Positions 1 to 7,411 of a stretch of DNA of 9,351 nucleotides are shown here, piece by piece. A program made the position numbers and the translations under genes. The stretch is from Candidatus Sulfotelmatobacter sp. (GTDB taxonomy: Bacteria > Acidobacteriota > Terriglobia > Terriglobales > SbA1): NCBI GenBank assembly GCA_030151135.1, contig JASLEQ010000177.1, forward strand, positions 1 to 9,351, given 5' to 3'. Each line of letters starts with the position of its first letter. The first letter of the stretch is position 1. The notes under the pieces are model-generated. The model made no database searches. It saw only the letters and a program-made list of their open reading frames with translations, and had not been told where the DNA came from.

Positions 1-1346
1 ATGATGGAATAGCAGACTTTCAGGATCGTCTGCTTACGCTGCTCGATGTTCTTGATGAGTTGGATCGCTGATTTGTAGCGTTCCTTGACGTAGTTGCGAA
101 CATCCTTTTCGGCGGCATCGCGGTTGAGCAGACGCTTATAGCCGGGATTCACGCGGAGCTGCGGGATCTCTTCGTCGTTCATCACGACGATGTACTCGTC
201 TCCCTGCTTGACGAAAGCAACATCCGGCTCGATCAGACGGGTTTCCTGCTTGTTATACCGGAGACCAGGTTTTGGATCGAGGGTGCGGACGAACTCGAGG
301 GCTGCATTGATCGCTTCGAGCGGGCGACCGAGCGCCTTGGCGATCTCTTTGTATTGTTTGTTCTGCAGCTCGCGCATGTGCTCGGTGACCATATTGATGG
401 CGTCGTCGATGGCCTGCGCGATGTGGCCATTTCCGTTCTTGTGCGGGAGGGATTCGTAGTAGCGAAGTTGGATCAGGAGGCACTCGCGCAAATCGCGTGC
501 CGCCACGCCGATTGGATCAAGGTTCTGCAGGACTCCGATGGCTTCCTGAAGGGCATCGCGACTGAACGGAACTGCGGCCGGAGTTGAGCGCGGAGGAACC
601 AGGGTCGGCCGGGGCTTCTGCAGCTCAGTTTCGACTTCAACGGCACTCCCGATCTCCGCGACGGCTTCCTCAGACGCGGAAGGCGTCATGAGGGCAGCAG
701 GATGTGTCATGTCGAGGGCGGCGATCTGTTCGTCGACTTCGGAGGCGAGAGTATCGCTGAGTCCGGTCCCATTATCGACAGTAGTATCGGCCTCAGGCTC
801 GGGTGGTTCTTCGGAAGCGATCCCCAGGAGTTCATCGTCACTGGCGGTCAGGTAACCCTCGTCGTTGAGGTTGCCGATGACAAGTTCGGCAGCGGCCACG
901 ACGTCATCCTTCAGATGAAGCGAACCAAGCTGCCACATGAGGTGGTCGGTAAGGGTGGTTGGCTTGGAAAGGAAGTTCTCGAAGGAGGGCCGCTCGACGT
1001 CTTCAATCTCGCTGGTACTGCGGTAGCCGGGGTCCAGATATTCCTGGAAAAACGACCCGAAGTCGATCTCTTCGAAGGGGTCCTTGGCCTCGGCGCTGAT
1101 CGGGGTTTCTTCCGGGGTAGCGGCAGAATCGCGGTCCCGTTGTTCCTCCTTGGCCGAGATATCGTCGATCAAGGGGACGTTTTCGTCCAATTCCTCTAAA
1201 ACGGGGTTCTCAATCATCTCTTCATTGATCATCTCCTTGAGCTCCATCTTATTGAGAGCAAGGACGCTGACCATCTGAACCAGTCCCGGAGTCAGAATTT
1301 GCTTCTGCGAGACCTTCAGATTGAGTTTTGGCTGCAGCAGGACCAT
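1..1346 (-). CDS. rpoN: RNA polymerase sigma-54 factor RpoN (C-terminus cut by window edge)
   Basis: Sigma-54 directs RNA polymerase to -24/-12 promoters and needs AAA+ activators to open DNA. 448 codons are visible. Residues 4-50 are the Gln/Leu-rich region I (LQPKLNLKVSQKQILTPGLV, then an amphipathic helix ending IENPVLEE). Residues 55-125 are an acidic region II. The core-binding domain follows, with GNLNDEGYL at about 158-166 and LDPIGVAARDLRECLLIQL at about 276-294. The frame leaves the window at about 'RKQTILKVCYSI', so the DNA-binding HTH and RpoN box lie outside. About 80 extra acidic, Pro/Ala-rich residues (roughly 171-263) split the core-binding domain compared with E. coli RpoN. 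The ATG at 1346 is the only usual start after an in-frame TAA at 1374-1376; its ribosome-binding site is weak. It lies 137 bp downstream of lptB on the same strand, matching the lptB-rpoN order of many Gram-negatives. The family call is certain. Confidence 0.96.
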   Translation of the reverse strand, partial: MVLLQPKLNLKVSQKQILTPGLVQMVSVLALNKMELKEMINEEMIENPVLEELDENVPLIDDISAKEEQRDRDSAATPEETPISAEAKDPFEEIDFGSFFQEYLDPGYRSTSEIEDVERPSFENFLSKPTTLTDHLMWQLGSLHLKDDVVAAAELVIGNLNDEGYLTASDDELLGIASEEPPEPEADTTVDNGTGLSDTLASEVDEQIAALDMTHPAALMTPSASEEAVAEIGSAVEVETELQKPRPTLVPPRSTPAAVPFSRDALQEAIGVLQNLDPIGVAARDLRECLLIQLRYYESLPHKNGNGHIAQAIDDAINMVTEHMRELQNKQYKEIAKALGRPLEAINAALEFVRTLDPKPGLRYNKQETRLIEPDVAFVKQGDEYIVVMNDEEIPQLRVNPGYKRLLNRDAAEKDVRNYVKERYKSAIQLIKNIEQRKQTILKVCYSI

Positions 1347-1387
1347 AAATGTCTTGGAATCGACTTCACGATTTTAAACCAAGAGCG

Positions 1388-1402
1388 GCAAATTTCATTT
1401 GC
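1388..1402. promoter_or_regulatory. 15-bp inverted repeat in the lptB-rpoN gap
   Basis: GCAAATTTCATTTGC has perfect 6-bp arms (GCAAAT/ATTTGC) around TTC. It lies 42 bp before the rpoN start, in an AT-rich pocket of an otherwise GC-rich region. It could be an operator or part of an rpoN-specific promoter region. The seen symmetry is the only support, and no regulator is suggested. I found no convincing -35/-10 pair, although TAAAAT lies nearer rpoN. Confidence 0.25.
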
Positions 1403-1483
1403 ACTTAAGTCACTTTCCGAGTGGTTTTACTGTGAAATGGTGAGGAAAATGCTTAGAACGGATAGGGACAACGCGAGGCAGAG

Positions 1484-2212
1484 TTAAACGAGTGTGAAAC
1501 TCTCGCCGAGATAAACACGCTTGACTTCGGGATCGCTTCCGAGTTCCTCGGGAGTGCCGGCGCGGAAGATCCTGCCTTCATTAATGATGTAGGCGCGGTC
1601 AGTGACGGAGAGGGTCTCGCGGACGTTGTGGTCGGTAATCAGCACGCCGATACCACTTGCCTTGAGATCGAAGATGATCTTCTGGATGTCGAGTACGGCA
1701 ATGGGATCAATGCCGGAAAAGGGCTCGTCGAGGAGAATGAAAGCCGGCGAGATGCAGAGGCAGCGGGCGATTTCGACCCTGCGACGTTCGCCGCCGGAAA
1801 GCGAATAGCCTTTGCTTTTGCGGATATGGCCGAGGCCAAGCTGGTCGATCAGGCGTTCCATCCGTTCGCGGCGTTCGTGCCAGGAAATCGGCTGCGCCTC
1901 GAGCACCGCAAGAATGTTCTCTTCGACGGTGAGCTTACGGAATACCGACGGTTCCTGCGGCAGGTAGCTGATGCCGTAGTTGCGTGCCCGAAGATACATG
2001 GGGACGTCGGTGATCTCTTTGTCGTCGATGACAACGCGGCCGGTATCGAGAGGGATCAGGCCGACGATCATGTAGAAGCTGGTGGTTTTACCGGCGCCAT
2101 TCGGGCCGAGCAGACCGACCACTTCGCCTTGTTCTACATGGATATTGACTCCGTACACCACACGGCGGCCACGGTAGGTCTTACCTAGATCTTCGGCCGA
2201 GAGAACGCTCAT
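1484..2212 (-). CDS. lptB: Lipopolysaccharide export ABC transporter ATPase LptB
   Basis: This is the cytoplasmic ATPase of the LptB2FGC machine, which extracts lipopolysaccharide from the inner membrane and pushes it onto the periplasmic bridge. The 242 residues match the family length. Visible motifs in order are Walker [10 protein letters not shown] at 36-44, Q-loop Gln86 in [12 protein letters not shown] signature LSGGE at 138-142 followed by RRRVEIAR, Walker B FILLDEP at 158-164, and H-loop His195 in ITDHNVRE. The [10 protein letters not shown] stretch and the [13 protein letters not shown] region are typical of LptB rather than of a generic importer ATPase. Its ATG overlaps the stop codon of the upstream lptC/lptA-type gene by one base (TAATG), so translation is probably coupled. 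rpoN follows. LptF and LptG are not in the window and must be encoded elsewhere. Confidence 0.97.
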   Translation of the reverse strand: MSVLSAEDLGKTYRGRRVVYGVNIHVEQGEVVGLLGPNGAGKTTSFYMIVGLIPLDTGRVVIDDKEITDVPMYLRARNYGISYLPQEPSVFRKLTVEENILAVLEAQPISWHERRERMERLIDQLGLGHIRKSKGYSLSGGERRRVEIARCLCISPAFILLDEPFSGIDPIAVLDIQKIIFDLKASGIGVLITDHNVRETLSVTDRAYIINEGRIFRAGTPEELGSDPEVKRVYLGESFTLV

Positions 2213-4488
2213 TACTTGGTTACTCTGGTGTGAGTTACGGTGGGAGCGGCGTTGGAGCCTTCCACCAGCACCCTATCATCCTTACTAAAGAAGGTCAACG
2301 AAGTGCCGCGTACCGTCCCATGTTCCACATCGGAAACCGTTGGGGAGCCGCCGGTGAGCACGAACCGGCCGTCGTCCTCAAAATAGGTGAGCTGTTCGCC
2401 GACAGCCCGACGGCCGGGCTGAGTGAGTACAACATTTCCCGTCGAAATAATTCGGTCCAACTGGCTGGGGGTCGGTTGGGGTGTCGACGCGGCGGTGCCC
2501 GAGCGCTTTAGGTAGATGTCGACGTGGTCGGCGCTGAGGAATCCATCGGCGGTTCGCGCGGTCACGCCGCCCTCATAACGAGCCCGGCGATCGGCGTCTA
2601 CGTAAGTGAGCTTTCTGGCATGCACGTTCACCGGCGTTATTTTGCCGTTCTGATCTTTTTGGACAAATACACTCGATACCGAGGCTGCGGCTTGCGGACT
2701 CCCCTGCGCCACCAGGCTACGATTGTCGCGGTTGAACTCGATGGTGGGCGCCTCGACGATGTTGGCGCCTTGCCAGAGACGGGATCCTCCGGAGTACAAG
2801 GCGACACCACTGTCCTGGTGCGCGACCATTTTCTTCGCGGTGACATGAATGGGATCGCTGGAGGCGAGCATGGCGCCGTTCGGCTGCGCCTTGAGATCGC
2901 TATAGGTAGATTTTACGTCACCCTCCGAGATCGCCTCTCCGGTTCGGCGGTTGATGTGGATCAGGTTCGCGGTCATGCTCATGCCGGCCTCGGTGATCCG
3001 TGGCGATCCGGTCAAGTGCAAAGTTTCGTCAACCGGCGTGTAGTGGGCGACGCGAGCTGTGGCTGTACGCTCGCCACCCTGGACCAGGTGCTCCTGATAG
3101 GTAAAGTGGCCTTCTTGTTCGAGGCTCGCGAGTTCACCCGCCGGGTTGTAGAAAACCTCGAGTTTGTCGCTGGTCGAGACTTTTTCCGGCTGTCCGGAGG
3201 CGGTGGAGATGATCCGCGTGTTCGGCTGGGCGACGATATGCTCGATGTGGCCTTCATGGTTGAAGTCGGCGAAAAATCTCCCAGCGTGAATGACCGTCGC
3301 TGTAGCCGGCTGCTTACCGTTCGCAGGCTGATCGATATTCACAAGCGCGGCTCCGCTGGTATTCGCTTTCGACGGCGTCTTGCCGTCGCGCACGTCGACA
3401 TCCAGCACATCCGCCACGATTTCAGTACGCTGTTGCTCGCTCGGAGGGCCGGAAGCCGCCGGGTCCTGAATCACGTGGGCATTGTCGGCAAGGCGGATGG
3501 CTCTGGCCTGGGTGTCGGGACCGAAATGAACCGTGATCTGTTCCGCGGAGCCATGCATCGGCCGCTCCCCACTTGAATGGAATCGCGCATCTTCGGTCAA
3601 CACCGCGAGTTGCAAGTCATTGGCGTCGCCGAACTGCAAATCTCCTTTCCCAGACTGCACGTCGTAATTGTTTGGGCCGTTGTTGGTCGCCTGTACGTTG
3701 CCAGTGGCGAAAATCTCGCGGATGTTGTTGTCGGAGCGGAACAGCACTGTCACCCGATCAGAGGTGATGGTGCTTCCAGGCTGCGTCACCTTCACCGATT
3801 CCAGCAACGCCTGGCGAGGTTCTTTCGTCACGATCCCGTGACGGGCGACAAGAGTGCGCACCACTGGCCCCGCCGTGGTGATGTGAATGTCGGAGTTCAG
3901 CGTCAGGCGATTGGTATGGGAGTCGTAGAGCACGCCCCGCGCCGTGCCATTTGCCTCCGGAACATGAAACTCGATCTCCTGGTCGGTCTGCGCCAATCCC
4001 GTCTTCTGGTTAAAGATCAAACCGCTGGTCTTGAGATGAATCGGGTTCTTGAGCTCGGACGGAGCCGCCTGGTCCGGGCGGTTCGGTCCCTGGGCATTAG
4101 CTTCGAGATCGAAATCGACCTCTCCATGCGACACGACATTTCCAGTTTTGGAGTCGTATTCGAAATCGGAACCGTAGATTTGGTCGAAACGGGAAGCGTC
4201 TCGCCCGTAGACGATGATATTGACGTCCCCCAGTCGCGCTTTTCCCGTGTCTTTATATTGTGTGGCTTTTTTGGCGCTGATTTTGAAAAGGGTCCGGCCG
4301 CCTTCTGACTTGGAAAGCGAAAAACCCTCCGTGCTCTGCTGGATTTCTACTCCCAGTTTTTGCGTCACGATGTGCTGCAGAATGCGCGCCTGGTAGCGCC
4401 GGATCACGTAAAACGCACTGACGACGAGCGCCAGCGCGATCGCGAGCACCGCGAACCAAGTGCGTAGACGAGCGATAGACACGGACAT
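2212..4488 (-). CDS. lptC: Long LptC/LptA-type lipopolysaccharide transport protein (fused periplasmic bridge)
   Basis: The 758 residues start with a short basic tail, one membrane helix at about 11-29, then an all-beta periplasmic region. Residues 40-210 resemble LptC (beta-strand repeats such as [10 protein letters not shown] and [22 protein letters not shown]). OstA/LptA-like strand pairs recur afterwards: [10 protein letters not shown]...IFATGNVQ at 241-266, [17 protein letters not shown] at 437-453, then about 500-525, 545-600 and 615-745. The last ends in [30 protein letters not shown] sequence, the closest to classical LptA. Separate LptC and LptA are each just under 200 residues, so this chain looks like LptC plus several LptA-like jelly-rolls. 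It probably carries lipopolysaccharide from LptB2FG towards the outer membrane. The start is fixed by an in-frame TAG directly before the ATG. It is the first visible gene of the lpt-rpoN operon. The family is clear; the exact domain count is inferred. Confidence 0.88.
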   Translation of the reverse strand: MSVSIARLRTWFAVLAIALALVVSAFYVIRRYQARILQHIVTQKLGVEIQQSTEGFSLSKSEGGRTLFKISAKKATQYKDTGKARLGDVNIIVYGRDASRFDQIYGSDFEYDSKTGNVVSHGEVDFDLEANAQGPNRPDQAAPSELKNPIHLKTSGLIFNQKTGLAQTDQEIEFHVPEANGTARGVLYDSHTNRLTLNSDIHITTAGPVVRTLVARHGIVTKEPRQALLESVKVTQPGSTITSDRVTVLFRSDNNIREIFATGNVQATNNGPNNYDVQSGKGDLQFGDANDLQLAVLTEDARFHSSGERPMHGSAEQITVHFGPDTQARAIRLADNAHVIQDPAASGPPSEQQRTEIVADVLDVDVRDGKTPSKANTSGAALVNIDQPANGKQPATATVIHAGRFFADFNHEGHIEHIVAQPNTRIISTASGQPEKVSTSDKLEVFYNPAGELASLEQEGHFTYQEHLVQGGERTATARVAHYTPVDETLHLTGSPRITEAGMSMTANLIHINRRTGEAISEGDVKSTYSDLKAQPNGAMLASSDPIHVTAKKMVAHQDSGVALYSGGSRLWQGANIVEAPTIEFNRDNRSLVAQGSPQAAASVSSVFVQKDQNGKITPVNVHARKLTYVDADRRARYEGGVTARTADGFLSADHVDIYLKRSGTAASTPQPTPSQLDRIISTGNVVLTQPGRRAVGEQLTYFEDDGRFVLTGGSPTVSDVEHGTVRGTSLTFFSKDDRVLVEGSNAAPTVTHTRVTK

Positions 4489-4583
4489 CTATGGAAATAT
4501 TACGCGAGGATCTTGTCGCTCGCTTTGACGATCGGAGACATTCGTCTGAATTGCGGCTCCCCAATCTACGCCTGGAACTCTGA

Positions 4584-4599
4584 TGGCGAACAAATTGCA
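4584..4599 (+). promoter_or_regulatory. Candidate sigma-54 (-24/-12) promoter of the kinase-flagellar operon
   Basis: TGGCGAACAAATTGCA matches the sigma-54 consensus TGGCACG-N4-TTGCA in its invariant parts: TGGC, TTGCA, and exactly 10 bases between the GG (4585-4586) and the GC (4597-4598). It is on the coding strand of the kinase in the divergent spacer. It would start transcription near 4610, leaving a leader of about 57 bases before the TTG start. The gene for sigma-54 itself is in the same window, and flagellar operons are common sigma-54 targets. The -24 element departs from consensus at the ACG positions, and no enhancer site was recognised. Confidence 0.5.
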
Positions 4600-4654
4600 A
4601 AAGTCTTATGCGGAAGCGTCAGCAGAGTTCGGAAATTAAAGCGAACCAAGAAAC

Positions 4655-4659
4655 GGGAG
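4655..4659 (+). promoter_or_regulatory. Ribosome-binding site that decides the kinase TTG start
   Basis: GGGAG ends 7 bases before the TTG at 4667. The next ATG in frame is codon 35, inside the PAS-like fold, so the TTG with this site is the best start. Confidence 0.6.
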
Positions 4660-4666
4660 ACACAGT

Positions 4667-5827
4667 TTGGGACCGGATCTCCAGATTGCGCGGATAAACA
4701 AGCTCACAGAGCGTGAAGACGAGTTATTTCGCCGAGCCCCCGTGGCGATCGTGATCTTTGACGACGCCATGCTGGTGACCGAGGTTAACCCACCGGCATG
4801 CCAATTGCTTCACCGATCCACGGAGACGCTGATCGGTACCTCGGTCAGCCAACTGTTTGGCGAGGAGCAGGTGTCAGCTTGCGCTCTGCGTATCCACAGC
4901 AAGTCCCAAGCCCCCATCTGCCTGCCTTTCAACCAAACACAAATCGCGCTCAGACCTTGCATGGATATTCAGCCGAACACGCATGCATTGTTTGTCGAAG
5001 ATACGAGCGAACGCCACCATCTGCGATGTGAACTGGAGCACCGTACCCGGCTGGAAACCATTGGCAGCATGACCAGCGGAGTGGCTCACGATTTCAACAA
5101 CATGCTTACCGCGATACTCAGCTATGCCGAACTGCAAATGCACGCGCCGCATGCGGATTCTGTACACCGTTATGCGCACTGCATCCAGGCGGCTGCGGAA
5201 CGTGCTTCCGAGACTGCCAGAAAACTGCTGCTGTTCTCCCGTGGACAACTCCATACCGCCTACATGGAATTAGACGTGAATGCTGCGGTACGTGAAGCTG
5301 CGGAGTTCGTTGGCCGAATGATTGGTGAAAACATACGGATCGTGCTCGACCTCGATCCGAACCTGCCGCCGGTTTTCGCGGATTCGGGGGAGTTGAACCA
5401 GGTCCTGGTGAACCTCGCCATTAATGCTCGCGACGCGATGCCGGCGGGCGGCGAGTTATTGTTGGGAACTTCGAAGCGGCTGCGCAATCCAGCGGGCGAT
5501 GGCAACCTCAAACTGTCCCGTCGACAGGGTTACGTTTCGGTTTTCGTCCACGACACGGGGATGGGAATCAGGCCTGAAGTCCTGCCTCACATCTTTGATC
5601 CGTTTTACACCACCAAGGCGCAGGGCCACGGTACCGGCTTAGGCCTGTCAACTGTTTACAAGATTGTTCGCGAGTGCAACGGACAAATCCTGGTGAAGAG
5701 TGAACCGGTCCACGGTACGACCTTTGAAGTTTTGTTGCCCGCATGCCGACCAGCGTCACCGGAGCTCAACGACAAGAGTAGCGCTTACGTCACGACTGCG
5801 GAATTTCAACCGCAGATTCTGGATTAA
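4667..5827 (+). CDS. Soluble PAS-domain sensor histidine kinase (NtrB/FixL-like)
   Basis: This is a 386-residue cytoplasmic two-component kinase with no membrane segment. Residues 15-115 form a PAS-like sensor (LFRRAPVAIVIFDD, then FVEDTSERHHL leading into the helix). The dimerisation/phosphoacceptor helix holds SGVAHDFNNMLTAILSYAEL, with His141 as the autophosphorylation site. The ATPase domain shows the N box (LVNLAINARDAMP), G1 (DTGMGI), the F box (FDPFYTTK) and G2 (GHGTGLGLSTVYKIV), so it should be active. The HDFNN type of H box is found in NtrB-like and hybrid kinases, which usually pair with non-OmpR regulators; here the next gene begins with an OmpR-type receiver. It starts with TTG after GGGAG, downstream of a sigma-54 promoter candidate, and is divergent from the lpt operon. 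Its stop is 9 bases before the preferred start of the next gene. The signal sensed cannot be told. Confidence 0.9.
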   Translation: MGPDLQIARINKLTEREDELFRRAPVAIVIFDDAMLVTEVNPPACQLLHRSTETLIGTSVSQLFGEEQVSACALRIHSKSQAPICLPFNQTQIALRPCMDIQPNTHALFVEDTSERHHLRCELEHRTRLETIGSMTSGVAHDFNNMLTAILSYAELQMHAPHADSVHRYAHCIQAAAERASETARKLLLFSRGQLHTAYMELDVNAAVREAAEFVGRMIGENIRIVLDLDPNLPPVFADSGELNQVLVNLAINARDAMPAGGELLLGTSKRLRNPAGDGNLKLSRRQGYVSVFVHDTGMGIRPEVLPHIFDPFYTTKAQGHGTGLGLSTVYKIVRECNGQILVKSEPVHGTTFEVLLPACRPASPELNDKSSAYVTTAEFQPQILD

Positions 5828-5836
5828 GGAATGCTC

Positions 5837-6952
5837 ATGAGGATCCTGGTAGTGGAAGACGATGTGCCTCTCGCCAAGTTCATCGGCAAAGGCCTGGAGG
5901 AAGAACATTACGCGGTCGACATTGTTCACGATGGCGAACAAGCCCGCGTGCTCGCCTGCGAGAGTGACTACGATCTCGTGATCCTCGATCTCAATCTTCC
6001 CAAGCTCGACGGAATCTCGGTGTTGCAGCAACTGCGCGATCGAAAACGCCTCCCGGTTCTGATCCTGACGGGAAAGACGAGACTCGAAGACCGTATCCAC
6101 GCCTTGGATACGGGCGCCGACGATTGCCTGCTAAAGCCCTTTTCCTTCGCCGAATTATCGGCCCGCGTGCGGGCGCTGTTGCGCCGCGGTGGATCTGCGC
6201 TGCAACTCAAGTTGAGGGTGGGTGACCTGGAATTGGACCGGGTGCAGCGAACCGTCGACCGCGGCGGCAAGCGGATCGAGCTGACCTCGAAGGAATTCGC
6301 GCTGCTTGAATACCTGATGCGAAATGCCGGACGGCGCGTGACCCGCACGATGATCATTGAGCATGTCTGGAACCTGAAATTCGATACCGGAACAAATGTA
6401 GTTGATGTGTATGTGAATTTCAACTCCTCTACCAACTCGGCCGGAGTGCTTTCCGGAGACAGTTCGGTGCGGATGGTGCAGGATGCATTGCTCTCATTGA
6501 CCTCCTTTTCCATGCAAGGCAATGGCACCATCGATTCCCTCGATGCTCTCGGCGTCAGCATGAACGATGACGGAACCCTCACGGTGAACAGCAGCCAACT
6601 CAACGACGCACTCACAAGCAATTTCTCGGGTATGGCGAGCTTCCTCCAGGTCGGCACCGGCAGCTTTGGCGAAGCATTGAGTAATACGATGATGTCGCTC
6701 AACAATCCCGCAAACGGGCCTCTGGCGCTCGATCTCAAAAGCATCCAGCAAACCAATCAGGACCTCACGAATCAGATCAACGATTTCGAAGCCGACCTGA
6801 CCGCCCAGGAGCAGGTGCTTACGCAACAGTACAGCGAGATTAATGCCCAGCTTCAGCAATTGCCCATGCTGCAGAGCCAAGTGTCACAGGAGCTCGGCGG
6901 CCTGGATCCTTATCTCAGTTCGTCCTCTTCTTCGAGTGGAACGTCTTCCTAA
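5837..6952 (+). CDS. Chimera: OmpR-type response regulator joined in frame to the C-terminal part of flagellar cap protein FliD
   Basis: Residues 1-116 are an intact receiver: MRILVVEDD with acidic pocket Asp8/Asp9, phosphoacceptor Asp51 (LDLNLP), Thr78 and Lys100 (KPF). Residues 124-194 begin an OmpR/PhoB winged helix (ELTSKEFALLEYLM..., VWNLKFD, NVVDVYVN) but stop inside the recognition helix; the following YLRRK and the wing (HTVRGVGY in the family) are missing. At about residue 195 the sequence becomes FliD-like: FNSSTNSAGVLSGDSSVRM, LDALGVSMNDDGTLTVN, a C-terminal coiled coil (about 305-350) and a Ser-rich tail. The FliD N-terminal half, with the export and polymerisation regions, is absent. 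The ATG at 5837 is preferred because AAGGA (5826-5830) lies 6 bases before it but touches the alternative ATG at 5831. FliS follows after 3 bases. It may be a deletion fusion or an assembly join; neither half looks fully functional. Confidence 0.85.
   Translation: MRILVVEDDVPLAKFIGKGLEEEHYAVDIVHDGEQARVLACESDYDLVILDLNLPKLDGISVLQQLRDRKRLPVLILTGKTRLEDRIHALDTGADDCLLKPFSFAELSARVRALLRRGGSALQLKLRVGDLELDRVQRTVDRGGKRIELTSKEFALLEYLMRNAGRRVTRTMIIEHVWNLKFDTGTNVVDVYVNFNSSTNSAGVLSGDSSVRMVQDALLSLTSFSMQGNGTIDSLDALGVSMNDDGTLTVNSSQLNDALTSNFSGMASFLQVGTGSFGEALSNTMMSLNNPANGPLALDLKSIQQTNQDLTNQINDFEADLTAQEQVLTQQYSEINAQLQQLPMLQSQVSQELGGLDPYLSSSSSSSGTSS
6413..6424 (+). other. Junction between response-regulator and FliD coding sequence
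   Basis: Codons for Val193-Asn194 still fit the OmpR recognition helix, and the following Phe-Asn already fits the FliD segment, so the breakpoint lies within these 12 bases. The surrounding codons (aat gta gtt gat gtg tat gtg aat ttc) are poorer in G+C than either flank. Short microhomology at the join is possible but cannot be shown without the parental genes. Confidence 0.6.
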
Positions 6953-6955
6953 CCT

Positions 6956-7411
6956 ATGCCTGATAACGTGAATTTCGCATATCGTGAATCTGAAGCTCTG
7001 ACCGAAGACCCGGTTGGGCTTGTGGTAGTTCTCTATGACATGCTGCTGAAAGACCTGCATGATGCGATCACCGCGTTGTCATGCTCTGACATCGAACGCC
7101 GGGCCGCCGCCATCCGTCATAGCATGCTGGTGCTGCAACAGCTGCAGAGTACGCTCGACATGGAGAATGGAGGCATCGTTGCCGCCAATTTGGCTCGTTT
7201 TTACAACTTCACGCGGGCCAAGTTGCTGGAAGGACAGATCAAAGCCTCGGCAGAAATCTTCGAACAACAGGTCCTTCTGGTCGGTTCGATCCGCGACGCG
7301 TGGGAACAAATTCGCGCGGAGCAATCCCCTGATCCATCTGTTCCGGAAACCACAATGGCACCTTTGCCGCCAGTAGATGCGGCGGCTTCTGCGAATCAGT
7401 GGAGTGCATGA
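6956..7411 (+). CDS. fliS: Flagellar export chaperone FliS
   Basis: FliS binds the C-terminal helices of flagellin in the cytoplasm, prevents early polymerisation and delivers it to the flagellar type III export gate. The 151 residues show the family pattern: YRESEALTEDPVGLVVVLYD near 9-28, then MLLKDLHDAI, a central helix with HSMLVLQQLQSTLDMENGG (about 55-73), and NLARFYNFTRAKLLEG (78-93) followed by a helix ending RDAWEQI. FliS is usually about 125-135 residues; the extra 25 or so at the end are Pro/Ala-rich and probably disordered. The ATG comes 3 bases after the chimera's stop, with no clear ribosome-binding site, so it probably relies on coupling. The next gene overlaps its stop. fliD-fliS-fliT is the standard order in many flagellated bacteria, which supports reading the upstream tail as FliD. 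No flagellin gene is present here. Confidence 0.9.
   Translation: MPDNVNFAYRESEALTEDPVGLVVVLYDMLLKDLHDAITALSCSDIERRAAAIRHSMLVLQQLQSTLDMENGGIVAANLARFYNFTRAKLLEGQIKASAEIFEQQVLLVGSIRDAWEQIRAEQSPDPSVPETTMAPLPPVDAAASANQWSA

Noticed and set aside
702..1199. Plus-strand open frame of 165 codons opposite rpoN
   Set aside because: The minus strand reads as RpoN through this whole region without interruption.
1628..2188. Plus-strand open frame of 186 codons opposite lptB
   Set aside because: The minus strand has every ABC ATPase motif; the opposite frame is a by-product of GC-rich codons.
2524..4308. Two long plus-strand open frames (350 and 243 codons) opposite the lptC/lptA-type gene
   Set aside because: They are antisense mirrors of a gene with clear Lpt features. 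Their translations are rich in Arg, Gly and His without any domain pattern.
4497..4540. Minus-strand micro-frame of 13 codons ending just before the lptC/lptA-type gene
   Set aside because: No ribosome-binding site, no repeat or attenuator structure, and no recognisable peptide.
4536..4547. AGAC-ATTC-GTCT inverted repeat upstream of the sigma-54 candidate, as an activator site
   Set aside because: Arms of only 4 bp are expected often by chance, and no known activator motif is matched.
5968..6756. Minus-strand open frame of 262 codons opposite the chimera
   Set aside because: It is Ser/Arg-rich with no recognisable motif, while the plus strand shows receiver and FliD signatures. It also crosses the junction, so it gives no independent support for a gene.
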